Shown here piece after piece: positions 1 to 5,958 of a stretch of DNA of 6,740 nucleotides. Position 1 is the stretch's first letter, and each line of letters begins with the position of its first letter. Source of the stretch: an uncultured Butyricicoccus sp. Lineage in GTDB: Bacteria; Bacillota; Clostridia; Oscillospirales; Butyricicoccaceae. The stretch covers positions 1 through 6,740 of the forward strand of contig CANPPM010000152.1 in the NCBI GenBank assembly GCA_947575935.1. Reading direction: 5' to 3'. The position numbers were made by a program, and so were the translations under genes. A model generated the notes under the pieces. The model saw only the letters and a list, made by a program, of their open reading frames with translations. It was not told where the DNA came from and did no database searches.

Positions 1-1
1 G

Positions 2-328
2 GTTATGGCGGCAGCCTGGTCGGGCAAGGTCAAAACCTGCGTGCAGATCGCAGGCATCATCCTGATTTTTCTGATGGTGACCGGCTATGAATGGCTGATG
101 GCACAGGGCGGAAGCGCGGCGTTGGGCAGCAGCGCTTCTATAATCGGCGTCATCGGCGGCGCTGACGGCCCAACGGCTGTCCTGGTTACAGGTCCAGGCC
201 ATCCGCTCTCGGCAATGAGCAATCTTGTCGGCCTAGTCATGACGCTCGTGACGCTTTATTCGGGCTATGACTACCTGCGGCGCAATTGGGAATTGGTCGC
301 CGAAGGTGCGACACGCCCCAAGCAGTAA
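2..328 (+). CDS. pgsA: CDP-diacylglycerol-glycerol-3-phosphate 3-phosphatidyltransferase (PgsA), C-terminal part, 5' end outside window
   Basis: PgsA makes phosphatidylglycerophosphate from CDP-diacylglycerol and glycerol-3-phosphate in the cytoplasmic membrane, the committed step to phosphatidylglycerol. Only about the last 108 codons are here. The frame stays open to the left edge, so the ATG at 5 is probably internal. The piece carries the family's SGKVKT stretch (about residues 6-11 counted from that ATG) leading into a hydrophobic helix (about 13-27), and ends with a last helix and the typical SGYDYLRRNW tail (about 85-95). The catalytic CDP-alcohol phosphotransferase motif would lie upstream and is not seen. 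Oddity: the loop between the last two helices is much longer than I expect for PgsA and contains SIIGVIGGADGPTAVLV (bases 137-187), a signature of decarboxylase beta subunits. The family call rests on the flanks of that insert. The stop at 326-328 overlaps the ribosome binding site of the next gene. Confidence 0.82.
   Translation, partial: VMAAAWSGKVKTCVQIAGIILIFLMVTGYEWLMAQGGSAALGSSASIIGVIGGADGPTAVLVTGPGHPLSAMSNLVGLVMTLVTLYSGYDYLRRNWELVAEGATRPKQ
137..187 (+). other. IGGADGPT motif embedded in PgsA
   Basis: This stretch encodes SIIGVIGGADGPTAVLV, in frame inside the pgsA 3' end. The same kind of motif (SIGIIGGADGPT followed by small hydrophobic residues) is a hallmark of the beta subunits of sodium-translocating oxaloacetate, glutaconyl-CoA and methylmalonyl-CoA decarboxylases, where the aspartate is implicated in sodium movement. 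Nothing else of such a subunit is visible, since the flanks are PgsA-like. I see no frameshift or flanking duplication marking an insertion boundary. Its role here is unknown. Confidence 0.75.
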
Positions 329-338
329 GGAGGGGGCT

Positions 339-857
339 ATGAAAGTTCGCATCCGTTTTGCAGCAGAAGAGGATATCCCTACCTTGCTGCGGTTTATTCA
401 CGCCCTTTCGGTCTACCAGCATATGGAGGACGAAGTAACCGTTACGCCGGAGCTGTTACGCAAATGGCTGTTTCAACACCATATGGCCGAAGCCCTGCTG
501 GCTGAAACCGGGGGCCGGGCAGTCGGCTTTGCCGTATTTTTCCACACCTTTTCCGCGTTTCCGGGTTTACCCGGCATCTACCTGCAAGATCTGTATGTGG
601 ATCCGGACAGCCGCGGTACAGGCTGCGGCCGGGCGCTGATGGCTGCGCTGGCCCAACTTGCAGAAGCGCGCGGCTGCGCACACATTGAGTGGGCCTGCCT
701 TGACTGGAACGCGCCCAGCATCGGCTTTTACCGCTCCTTGGGCGCAAAGCCCATGACAGAGTGGACCAACTACCATCTATCCGGCGAAAGCCTGCGTGCA
801 TTAAGCGCTGTCTCGAAAATGGAGACAGCATCAAAGGCGAACCATTCTGACGCCTGA
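339..857 (+). CDS. GNAT-family N-acetyltransferase, diamine/thialysine acetyltransferase-like
   Basis: A 172-residue cytosolic enzyme predicted to transfer the acetyl group of acetyl-CoA to an amine. The GNAT fold covers about residues 1-155. The acetyl-CoA pyrophosphate loop is RGTGCG at 92-97, after LQDLYVDPD (82-90). The stretch EWACLDWNAPSIGFYRSLGA (117-136), then PMTEW, closely matches the SSAT/thialysine acetyltransferase group. Asn124 and Tyr131 sit where the family places its conserved Asn and its general-acid Tyr. A polyamine, thialysine or similar primary amine is the likely substrate, but substrate cannot be read from sequence. The start at 339 is chosen because AAGGAGG (327-333) lies 5 bases upstream; a longer in-frame ORF begins at 267 but would overlap pgsA without a good binding site. 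About 17 residues beyond the fold form a polar tail, encoded over a perfect hairpin (807-829). Probably co-transcribed with pgsA. Confidence 0.85.
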   Translation: MKVRIRFAAEEDIPTLLRFIHALSVYQHMEDEVTVTPELLRKWLFQHHMAEALLAETGGRAVGFAVFFHTFSAFPGLPGIYLQDLYVDPDSRGTGCGRALMAALAQLAEARGCAHIEWACLDWNAPSIGFYRSLGAKPMTEWTNYHLSGESLRALSAVSKMETASKANHSDA

Positions 858-988
858 CAACGCCATTTTCTCGCAGCTGCACGGGATACCGGCAACGCAG
901 GGTGGGAAATCGCCGTTGTGCTCTCTGGAAAATTTTCGGCCGAACCCTAAGCGGGTACGCCACGATTCATAAACAAGGAGTCTTTTGC

Positions 989-2401
989 ATGAAGCTATTC
1001 AACAGTATGAGCCGCACGAAAGAAGAATTTATTCCCATCGTCCCGGGTGAAGTCCGGATGTATTCCTGCGGTCCCACCGTCTACAACTATTTCCATGTAG
1101 GCAACGCCCGTCCCTTTATCATTTTCGACCTCCTCCGCCGCTACTTCGAGTACCGCGGATACCGGGTCACCTTTGTACAGAATTTTACCGACATCGACGA
1201 TAAGGTAATTCATAAGGCCAACGAAGAAGGGGTCTCCTATGATGTGATTGCCGACCGGTATATCCGGGAATATTTTGTAGACGCTGAAGGACTGGGGATC
1301 CGCCCGGCGACCGTGCACCCGCGCGCAACCGAAACGATGGACGCGATCCTGGACATCGTACAGCGGCTGCTCGATACCGGCCATGCCTATCTTGCAGAAA
1401 ATGGCGACGTGTATTTCCGTACCAGCACCTTCCCGGAATATGGAAAGCTGAGCCATCAGCCGCTTGAAGAACTGCAGGCCGGCGCCCGCATCAGCGTTGG
1501 CGAGCTGAAAGAGGATCCGATGGACTTTGCCGTCTGGAAGGCGGCAAAACCCGGCGAACCCGCATGGGACACCCCATGGGGCACGCGCGGCCGTCCTGGC
1601 TGGCACATCGAATGTTCGGCAATGGCGAATAAATACCTTGGCAAGACAATCGATATCCACTCGGGCGGGCTTGACCTGACCTTCCCTCACCACGAGAACG
1701 AAATTGCCCAATCCGAGTGCGCAAACGGCTGCACCTTCGCAAACTATTGGCTGCATAACGGATTCCTAACCATTGATAATCAGAAAATGTCAAAATCAGC
1801 AGGCAATTTCTTTATGGTGCGCGACGCCGCCAAGGAATTCGGCTATGAGACTATCCGGATGTTCATGCTGTCCGCCCACTACCGCACGCCGCTCAATTAT
1901 TCTGAGGAATCCCTGAAAATGAACCGGACTTCGCTCGACCGCCTGTACGAGAGCCGGAACAATCTGGAATTCCGCATTTCCAAAGCTTCAGGCGACGATA
2001 TGACCGAGGAAGAATCGCAAAAACTTGCCGCGCTCGGCCAGTACCGCATACGCTTCACGGATGCAATGGACGACGACCTGAACACAGCCGACGCGCTGAG
2101 CGCAATCTTTGAGCTGGTACGTGATGTAAATGCCTATATTGGGGTGCGGCAGAATGCCTCCAAAGCATTCCTGACCGGAGCGCATGCACTGCTGACCGAG
2201 CTGACCGGCGTACTCGGGCTGGTACAGCAACGCGAAGAAGAAGGCATTGATGCCGAAATCGAGGCGCTGATTGCGCAGCGCACAGCCGCCAAGAAGCAAA
2301 AGGACTTTGCCGAGGCCGACCGTATCCGCGATTACCTGCTGCACGAAAAGGGCATCCTGATCAAGGACACCCGCCAGGGCACGCAGTGGAGTCGCGTGTA
2401 G
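989..2401 (+). CDS. cysS: Cysteine-tRNA ligase (cysteinyl-tRNA synthetase)
   Basis: A complete 470-residue class I aminoacyl-tRNA synthetase that activates cysteine with ATP and loads it onto tRNA-Cys in the cytosol. The HIGH-type signature is HVGN at residues 36-39, inside CGPTVYNYFHVGNARPF. The KMSKS loop is exact at 266-270. The zinc site that selects cysteine is intact: Cys27, Cys209 (GWHIECSAM), His234 and Glu238 (FPHHENE). The C-terminal region with IEALIAQRTAAKKQKDFAEA and the terminal GTQWS (464-468) is typical, and the length is normal for the family. The start at 989 has AAGGAG (975-980) 8 bases upstream and begins MKLFNSMSR as usual; an in-frame start at 902 lacks this support. It lies 131 bases after the acetyltransferase and may share its transcript, since I saw no convincing separate promoter. 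A strong hairpin follows the stop. It is followed by no cysS-linked genes such as mrnC or rlmB; the next gene is on the opposite strand. Confidence 0.97.
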   Translation: MKLFNSMSRTKEEFIPIVPGEVRMYSCGPTVYNYFHVGNARPFIIFDLLRRYFEYRGYRVTFVQNFTDIDDKVIHKANEEGVSYDVIADRYIREYFVDAEGLGIRPATVHPRATETMDAILDIVQRLLDTGHAYLAENGDVYFRTSTFPEYGKLSHQPLEELQAGARISVGELKEDPMDFAVWKAAKPGEPAWDTPWGTRGRPGWHIECSAMANKYLGKTIDIHSGGLDLTFPHHENEIAQSECANGCTFANYWLHNGFLTIDNQKMSKSAGNFFMVRDAAKEFGYETIRMFMLSAHYRTPLNYSEESLKMNRTSLDRLYESRNNLEFRISKASGDDMTEEESQKLAALGQYRIRFTDAMDDDLNTADALSAIFELVRDVNAYIGVRQNASKAFLTGAHALLTELTGVLGLVQQREEEGIDAEIEALIAQRTAAKKQKDFAEADRIRDYLLHEKGILIKDTRQGTQWSRV

Positions 2402-2414
2402 TCCACGCCTATCC

Positions 2415-2466
2415 AAACATCACCGGGGCCGCAAGGAGGATTTCCCTTGCGGCCCCGGTGATGTTT
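2415..2466. terminator. Bidirectional stem-loop terminator between convergent genes
   Basis: Bases 2415-2436 pair perfectly with 2445-2466: 22 base pairs with a GC-rich core, closed by the 8-base loop AGGATTTC. The outer base pairs are AAA/TTT, so either strand ends the stem with UUU, although neither has a long uridine tract. It starts 13 bases after the cysS stop and lies 85 bases past the stop of the minus-strand gene at 2552, so it suits both convergent transcripts. Transcription termination is inferred from shape and position. Confidence 0.85.
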
Positions 2467-2551
2467 ATTGATGCCGAGGGCCCGTCCCATGCGCTCTAAC
2501 AGGACCTTTCCGTACGGTTCCAATATGCCCTCCCCCCACCGCCTGCAGCTC

Positions 2552-3070
2552 CTACATCCCTTTGAACAGCCTTTCAAAGTCTGCGCGCAGGAACGCACGC
2601 GGCCGCCCTGGTTCGGAAAATCCGGCGGCACAGCCGGGGGTCTCGTTCAGCAGCCAATCGATCTCAGGCTGCTCAAGCCGCCGCTCATTGCTGGAAACGG
2701 TGCAGTACATCAGCATTTCAACGACATGATTAAGGGCCCCGACCGCTCGCCTGCCATGGGTTCCAGTCAGCTCCGGCGGACCTGCCGCCAGCAAATACCG
2801 CTTCACCCAGGAACGCGGCAGCTCCTCTGCGATAAATGCACGGGCAATATGCTCCCGCGCCAGCTCAGGCAGCCGCTGCCAATCAGACTGCCGCATATCG
2901 TGCAAATAGATTTCAAACCGGCTGCTGGCGTTGATCATAATCAGGCCCTCTTTTCCATCCCTGTGCACCAAATGCAGATCCCAACAATAAGCCAGTTCCT
3001 GGGGCTGCATACAGGGCGATATCCGCAGCCGCAGATACTTTTGCAGCGGTATTGTCAGTCCAAGCTGCAT
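2552..3070 (-). CDS. DUF6933-like protein of unknown function
   Basis: A 172-residue soluble protein with no signal peptide or membrane helix. Its N-terminus, MQLGLTIPLQKYLRL, then CWDLHLVHRDGKEGLIMINASS (about residues 49-70) and the helical stretch DWQRLPELAREHIARAF, follow the pattern I remember for DUF6933 proteins: a short N-terminal strand and helix, a W-x-x-x-L strand, then a run of hydrophobic strand plus Asn reporting a small alpha/beta unit. A later GTHGRRAVGALNHVVEML stretch resembles the conserved helix of that family. No catalytic motif is evident and the function is unknown. The ATG at 3070 is preceded by a purine-rich GGAGAGGG site at suitable distance, and the TAG stop is at 2554-2552. 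It stands alone: cysS converges on it across the shared terminator, and the spacer upstream holds a MITE-like repeat. The coding assignment is firm; the family name is from memory and less certain. Confidence 0.7.
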   Translation of the reverse strand: MQLGLTIPLQKYLRLRISPCMQPQELAYCWDLHLVHRDGKEGLIMINASSRFEIYLHDMRQSDWQRLPELAREHIARAFIAEELPRSWVKRYLLAAGPPELTGTHGRRAVGALNHVVEMLMYCTVSSNERRLEQPEIDWLLNETPGCAAGFSEPGRPRAFLRADFERLFKGM

Positions 3071-3143
3071 GTTTCACACCCTCTCCAGAACGCGTACGCC
3101 GCTGATACAGCGTTTTGTCCAATCTCTTGCCCCTGTCCCGTCG

Positions 3144-3311
3144 CTAGGCGCCGTTTGAAAAATGGAAATATGCACAATGACGAGGAATTTTTTCGCCAGA
3201 CAAACACAATTTTTCGCAGGAATACTGGATGTATTTCAAGAAAAATTGGGGAAATATAGCGGAAAAAGGACCGTTGTTTGGGCGTATTGACATTTTTCAA
3301 ACAAGCCCTAG
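3144..3311. repeat. MITE-like inverted-repeat element, about 168 bp, with CTAG ends
   Basis: The left end reads CTAGGCGCC followed by GTTTGAAAAATG (3153-3164). The right end, read on the minus strand from 3311, is CTAGGGCTT followed by the same GTTTGAAAAATG (3302-3291). Past the perfect 12-mer the match goes on imperfectly, giving 21 of 25 identical positions for 3153-3177 against 3302-3278. Weaker complementarity continues inward (ACG, poly-T, CGC). CTAG sits at both outer edges (3144-3147, 3308-3311) and could be a 4-bp target duplication; the longer word CTAGGCGC is also repeated directly at 3144-3151 and 3308-3315. The interior is AT-rich with no credible reading frame. This is the architecture of a non-autonomous miniature element. 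A long regulatory or RNA hairpin is the alternative. It lies upstream of the DUF6933-like gene and downstream of the MocR gene. Confidence 0.5.
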
Positions 3312-3365
3312 GCGCTACACCACTCCAGCAAACCGGCGGCGCAGCGCTGCGGGCAGATCCCCCTT

Positions 3366-4754
3366 TTACAGCCAAGCTTTGCACAGCAGGCCGACCGCCT
3401 CTTGGAAACGTTCAGAGGCAATGCCCGCATAGCCCAGAAGCATTGTAGCCGATTCCGGCCGGCTGCCCGGTGCATAATAGGCCGACAGCCCATAAACCCG
3501 GACCCCATTTTCGGCGGCCAAACGGACGAGCTCCTCTTCTCGGAGGCCGTTTTTGACACGGATGAGAATATGCAGCCCCGCTTCGATGCCGCGGATCTCC
3601 AGGAAGGGCGCCAGGGGACTTTGCCGCAGGGCCTCCAGCAGCGCGTCCAACCGTCCCTTATAGACATTGCGGCTGCGGCTAATGTGCCGCTCAAACGCGC
3701 CGGATTCCAGAAACCGCGCTAACGTATGCTGCTCAAACGTGGGCACAGAAGCCGCGTAAAGCGAATACCTCCTTCGATATTCGGCCAATAGCGGCTCGGG
3801 CAGCACCATATAACCAATGCGCAGCGAGGGCGCAAGGCTTTTCGCAAATGTATTCAAATAAATCACACGTTCCTGCCGGTCGAGCTCCTTCAGTGCTGGT
3901 ATCGGCCGGGAGGCATAACGGAACTCAGAATCATAGTCGTCTTCAATCAAATACCGCCCCGGCTGCTCAGCCGCCCACTGCAAAAGCTGCATCCGCCGCG
4001 GCACCGGCATAACTACCCCGGTCGGAAAATGATGCGAAGGCGTCAAATAAACCGCCGACGCGTCGCCCAGCAGATCCGCACGCAGCCCTTTGCTGTCCAG
4101 CGCAATGGCGCGTACAGTCGCCCCATTGGCCTCAAAAATCTGATAGAGCTTTTGATATCCCGGGTTTTCCAGCGCGTACACGCGATCCCGTCCCAGCAGC
4201 TGAATGAGCAGGTGCAGCAAATACTCCGACCCTGCGCCCACGACGATCTGCCCGGCTGAAACCTCAATCCCACGGAAGGCAAGCAGATACGAGCGAATTG
4301 CCTCCCGCAGCTCCGCCTCCCCCTGCGGGGCGGCTTCCAGCAGCAGACGGTCGGCATAATCGGTCAGCACCGCCCGTGACAACCGTGCCCACGTTGAAAA
4401 AGGGAAACAGTCGGTATCGACAATATTTGTTTTAAAATCAAACAAAAAGCATGATTCAGCAGGCCTCTCCTGCACCGGACGCGGCACGAAGGAGGCCCTC
4501 GGCGGTACGGCCAGATCACGCTGCACAAAGTATCCGCGCCGGGGCGCAGAGGTCACATAACCCTCGGCCAGCAGCTGGCCATAGGCGGTTTCCACTGTTA
4601 TTTGGCTAATTTTCAAATGCTGCGCCAAGCGGCGCTTGGAGGGCAGCCGTTCCCCGCCCGGCAGGATTCCGGCAGAGATATCCTGCCGGATCAGCCGGTA
4701 CAGCTGCTCATACAACGGCGTACGGGACGCTGGGTCAAGCATATAGGTTCGCAC
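3366..4754 (-). CDS. MocR/PdxR-type transcriptional regulator (GntR winged helix fused to aminotransferase-like domain)
   Basis: A 462-residue chimeric regulator. Residues about 10-76 form a GntR winged-helix DNA-binding domain (TPLYEQLYRLIRQDISAGIL, LPSKRRLAQHL, TVETAYGQLLAEGYV, RRGYFV). After a linker, about 110-462 form a fold-type I aminotransferase domain that binds pyridoxal phosphate as effector rather than for metabolism. Visible PLP-site elements are NPGY (197-200), LTPSHHFPTG (237-246), EDDYDSEFRY (271-280), whose Asp contacts the PLP ring, and TFAKSLAPSLRIGY (302-315), with Lys305 as the expected Schiff-base lysine. All key residues look intact. The GTG start at 4754 is chosen over longer in-frame options because AAGGAGG lies 7 bases upstream and the product begins just before the GntR helix. 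It follows the M56-like gene by 41 bases and probably shares its transcript. Neighbours are not PLP or GABA genes, so the effector ligand and targets (PdxR-like, GabR-like or other) remain open. Confidence 0.9.
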   Translation of the reverse strand: MRTYMLDPASRTPLYEQLYRLIRQDISAGILPGGERLPSKRRLAQHLKISQITVETAYGQLLAEGYVTSAPRRGYFVQRDLAVPPRASFVPRPVQERPAESCFLFDFKTNIVDTDCFPFSTWARLSRAVLTDYADRLLLEAAPQGEAELREAIRSYLLAFRGIEVSAGQIVVGAGSEYLLHLLIQLLGRDRVYALENPGYQKLYQIFEANGATVRAIALDSKGLRADLLGDASAVYLTPSHHFPTGVVMPVPRRMQLLQWAAEQPGRYLIEDDYDSEFRYASRPIPALKELDRQERVIYLNTFAKSLAPSLRIGYMVLPEPLLAEYRRRYSLYAASVPTFEQHTLARFLESGAFERHISRSRNVYKGRLDALLEALRQSPLAPFLEIRGIEAGLHILIRVKNGLREEELVRLAAENGVRVYGLSAYYAPGSRPESATMLLGYAGIASERFQEAVGLLCKAWL

Positions 4755-4761
4755 AGCGCTT

Positions 4762-4768
4762 CCTCCTT
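4762..4768 (-). promoter_or_regulatory. Ribosome binding site fixing the GTG start of the MocR gene
   Basis: On the minus strand this reads AAGGAGG, a full anti-16S match, 7 bases before GTG at 4754-4752. It lies in the 41-base gap after the M56-like gene. Its position excludes the upstream in-frame starts at 4787 and 4937, the latter of which would overlap the M56-like gene by more than 100 bases. Confidence 0.85.
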
Positions 4769-4795
4769 TTCCAAACGTTTCCGCCATGCGCCGCT

Positions 4796-5554
4796 TCAAC
4801 GCCAAGGCGGCTGTCTTTCCAGCATACAGCGGAGGAGGGCGCGGCCTATCGGCCGTTCCCCCTCGCCCAGGCCGCGCAGGGCTTCTACCGCACAAGCCTG
4901 TTCTGCTGCGCGCCGCACCGCGCGGCAGGCATACCAAGCCGCCGGATTAAACCAATGTACACAGGCTGCTAACTGCGCAACCCCCTGCCGCACAGCGTCA
5001 TGCCGCCGGATATGGTACAGTACGTACAGCAGCAGGCAGCGCCGCTCTTCCGGCGCAAACGCGCGATCAGGGAGCACCACGACCCGCTTCAACACCCCCA
5101 TGGTCAACGGGAACGCGACGGACCGGCAGTACAGCAGCACCGGCTTGTGCCGACCGGTATCTAAACTGTCCCACACGTCCTGCCACTCCGGACCTACCCG
5201 GCGTACCGACGGCCCGCGTACCAGCAGCCGCAGGCGCACATATGCCGCCACACGCGGAGCCAGCGCCGCAAATATCCCAAACAACCATAAAAAGGTCAGC
5301 ACCCGCGCCGCGCCAAAATGCGCCAGCCGCCGGGCTGTTTCATACGGCCCCCCCAGGCCCTGCGCCGGATACATCCGGATCAGCCACCCCCACACAGGCG
5401 CATATGGAATCAACAGCCGTACAGAAACGGCCAGCCAAACCATCCCGCGCAGCGCGGGACGGCGGCGCAGCAGCGGCCCAGCCGCCCACGCCGCACCGGA
5501 AAGAATCACGCCGGATCCTGTTATCACGGCAAGCAGCCGCATCCATGCGGTCAT
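4796..5554 (-). CDS. M56 (BlaR1/MecR1-like) membrane protein with degenerate metalloprotease motifs
   Basis: A 252-residue membrane protein. Hydrophobic segments at about 6-26, 36-51 and 84-100 match the N-terminal helices of the M56 family, including the LRGMVWLAVSVRLLIPY stretch (35-51). The cytosolic domain shows VLLYCRSVAFPLTMGVLKRVVVLP (139-162, the usual position of the substrate-cleft strand) and VHWFNPAAWYA (199-209), both typical. In active relatives the zinc site is HExxH followed by H-I-x-R-x-D, and a CDE motif after the last helix. Here HExxH reads YVLYH (177-181), losing the first His and the Glu, and CDE-A reads CAVEA (221-225). The protein therefore probably lacks peptidase activity. 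It is short and has no C-terminal extracellular sensor domain, and no BlaI/MecI-type repressor gene precedes it. The ATG at 5554 is supported by AGGGGGA 6 bases upstream; a GTG at 5650 lacks a binding site. The MocR regulator follows in the same direction. Confidence 0.8.
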   Translation of the reverse strand: MTAWMRLLAVITGSGVILSGAAWAAGPLLRRRPALRGMVWLAVSVRLLIPYAPVWGWLIRMYPAQGLGGPYETARRLAHFGAARVLTFLWLFGIFAALAPRVAAYVRLRLLVRGPSVRRVGPEWQDVWDSLDTGRHKPVLLYCRSVAFPLTMGVLKRVVVLPDRAFAPEERRCLLLYVLYHIRRHDAVRQGVAQLAACVHWFNPAAWYACRAVRRAAEQACAVEALRGLGEGERPIGRALLRCMLERQPPWR

Positions 5555-5760
5555 CCACACTCCCCCTATTTCCGAAATCCTGATGGGAAAAATTCTTTTC
5601 CATTTAATAAAGACGTTTTCGGGAAGCATTTCGTGACAGGCATTTTTCACAAAAATTTCATATAAATTGTGGCAATATTGCTAAAACCGATTGGTTTTGG
5701 AGAAAATACATCATACTTTGTCACTGAAGCAAGGGATAATGAAGCCTTTTTTACAGGAAT

Positions 5761-5789
5761 AGTTTACGTCTGGCGTGCGTTTTTGTCAA
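5761..5789 (-). promoter_or_regulatory. Candidate promoter for the M56-MocR unit
   Basis: Read on the minus strand, a perfect TTGACA -35 box (5789-5784) is followed by a 17-base spacer and TAAACT (5766-5761), which matches the -10 consensus at 4 of 6 positions. Transcription would begin near 5754 and leave a leader of about 200 bases before the M56 start at 5554. The pairing is by eye and a weaker promoter closer to the gene is possible. Confidence 0.55.
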
Positions 5790-5919
5790 CCCCCAGCCTT
5801 AAAACTACATAACGGGCGCCCATTCCAGCTGTATGCCAGGTGAAATGCCTGCGCGCCCAGCCTTCCGGATTCCGAAAGACGAGGGGGCCTGTACCTGCTG
5901 CCTGACGACAAAACGCATC

Positions 5920-5948
5920 TTGCCTTTTTCCGTCGTTCAGGATATAAT
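5920..5948 (+). promoter_or_regulatory. Sigma-70-type promoter of the diguanylate cyclase
   Basis: TTGCCT (5920-5925) is the -35 box with TTG conserved, then a 17-base spacer and a perfect TATAAT (5943-5948). The start site would be near 5955, giving a leader of about 92 bases to the ATG at 6047. Confidence 0.75.
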
Positions 5949-5958
5949 ATTGATATCC
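5940..5958. promoter_or_regulatory. Palindrome overlapping the -10 box, possible operator
   Basis: GGATAT (5940-5945) and ATATCC (5953-5958) form a perfect 6-bp inverted repeat with a 7-base spacer, spanning the -10 box and the expected transcription start. A repressor bound here would block the promoter. AT-rich promoter DNA gives such symmetry by chance fairly often, so this is tentative. Confidence 0.35.

Noticed and set aside
899..930. AGGGTGG in the cysS upstream region, resembling the T-box antiterminator core
   Set aside because: The rest of the T-box sequence diverges, the base after TGG does not suit the tRNA-Cys discriminator U, no terminator stem follows, and the leader would have to lie inside the acetyltransferase gene.
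2468..3259. 263-codon open frame on the plus strand
   Set aside because: It is antisense to the DUF6933-like gene, has low-complexity composition rich in Pro, Arg and Gln, and lacks a ribosome binding site.
3287..3315. TTGACA at 3287-3292 as a plus-strand promoter
   Set aside because: No -10 box lies at the right spacing and no plus-strand gene follows; the word falls in the right arm of the inverted repeat.
3340..3351. CGCAGCGCTGCG palindrome just after the MocR stop, as a terminator
   Set aside because: As a hairpin it gives only about 4 pairs around a 4-base loop and is followed by no uridine tract on the minus strand.
4602..5636. 344-codon open frame on the plus strand
   Set aside because: It is the antisense shadow of the M56-like and MocR genes, with a Ser/Arg/Thr/Pro-rich composition and no family features.
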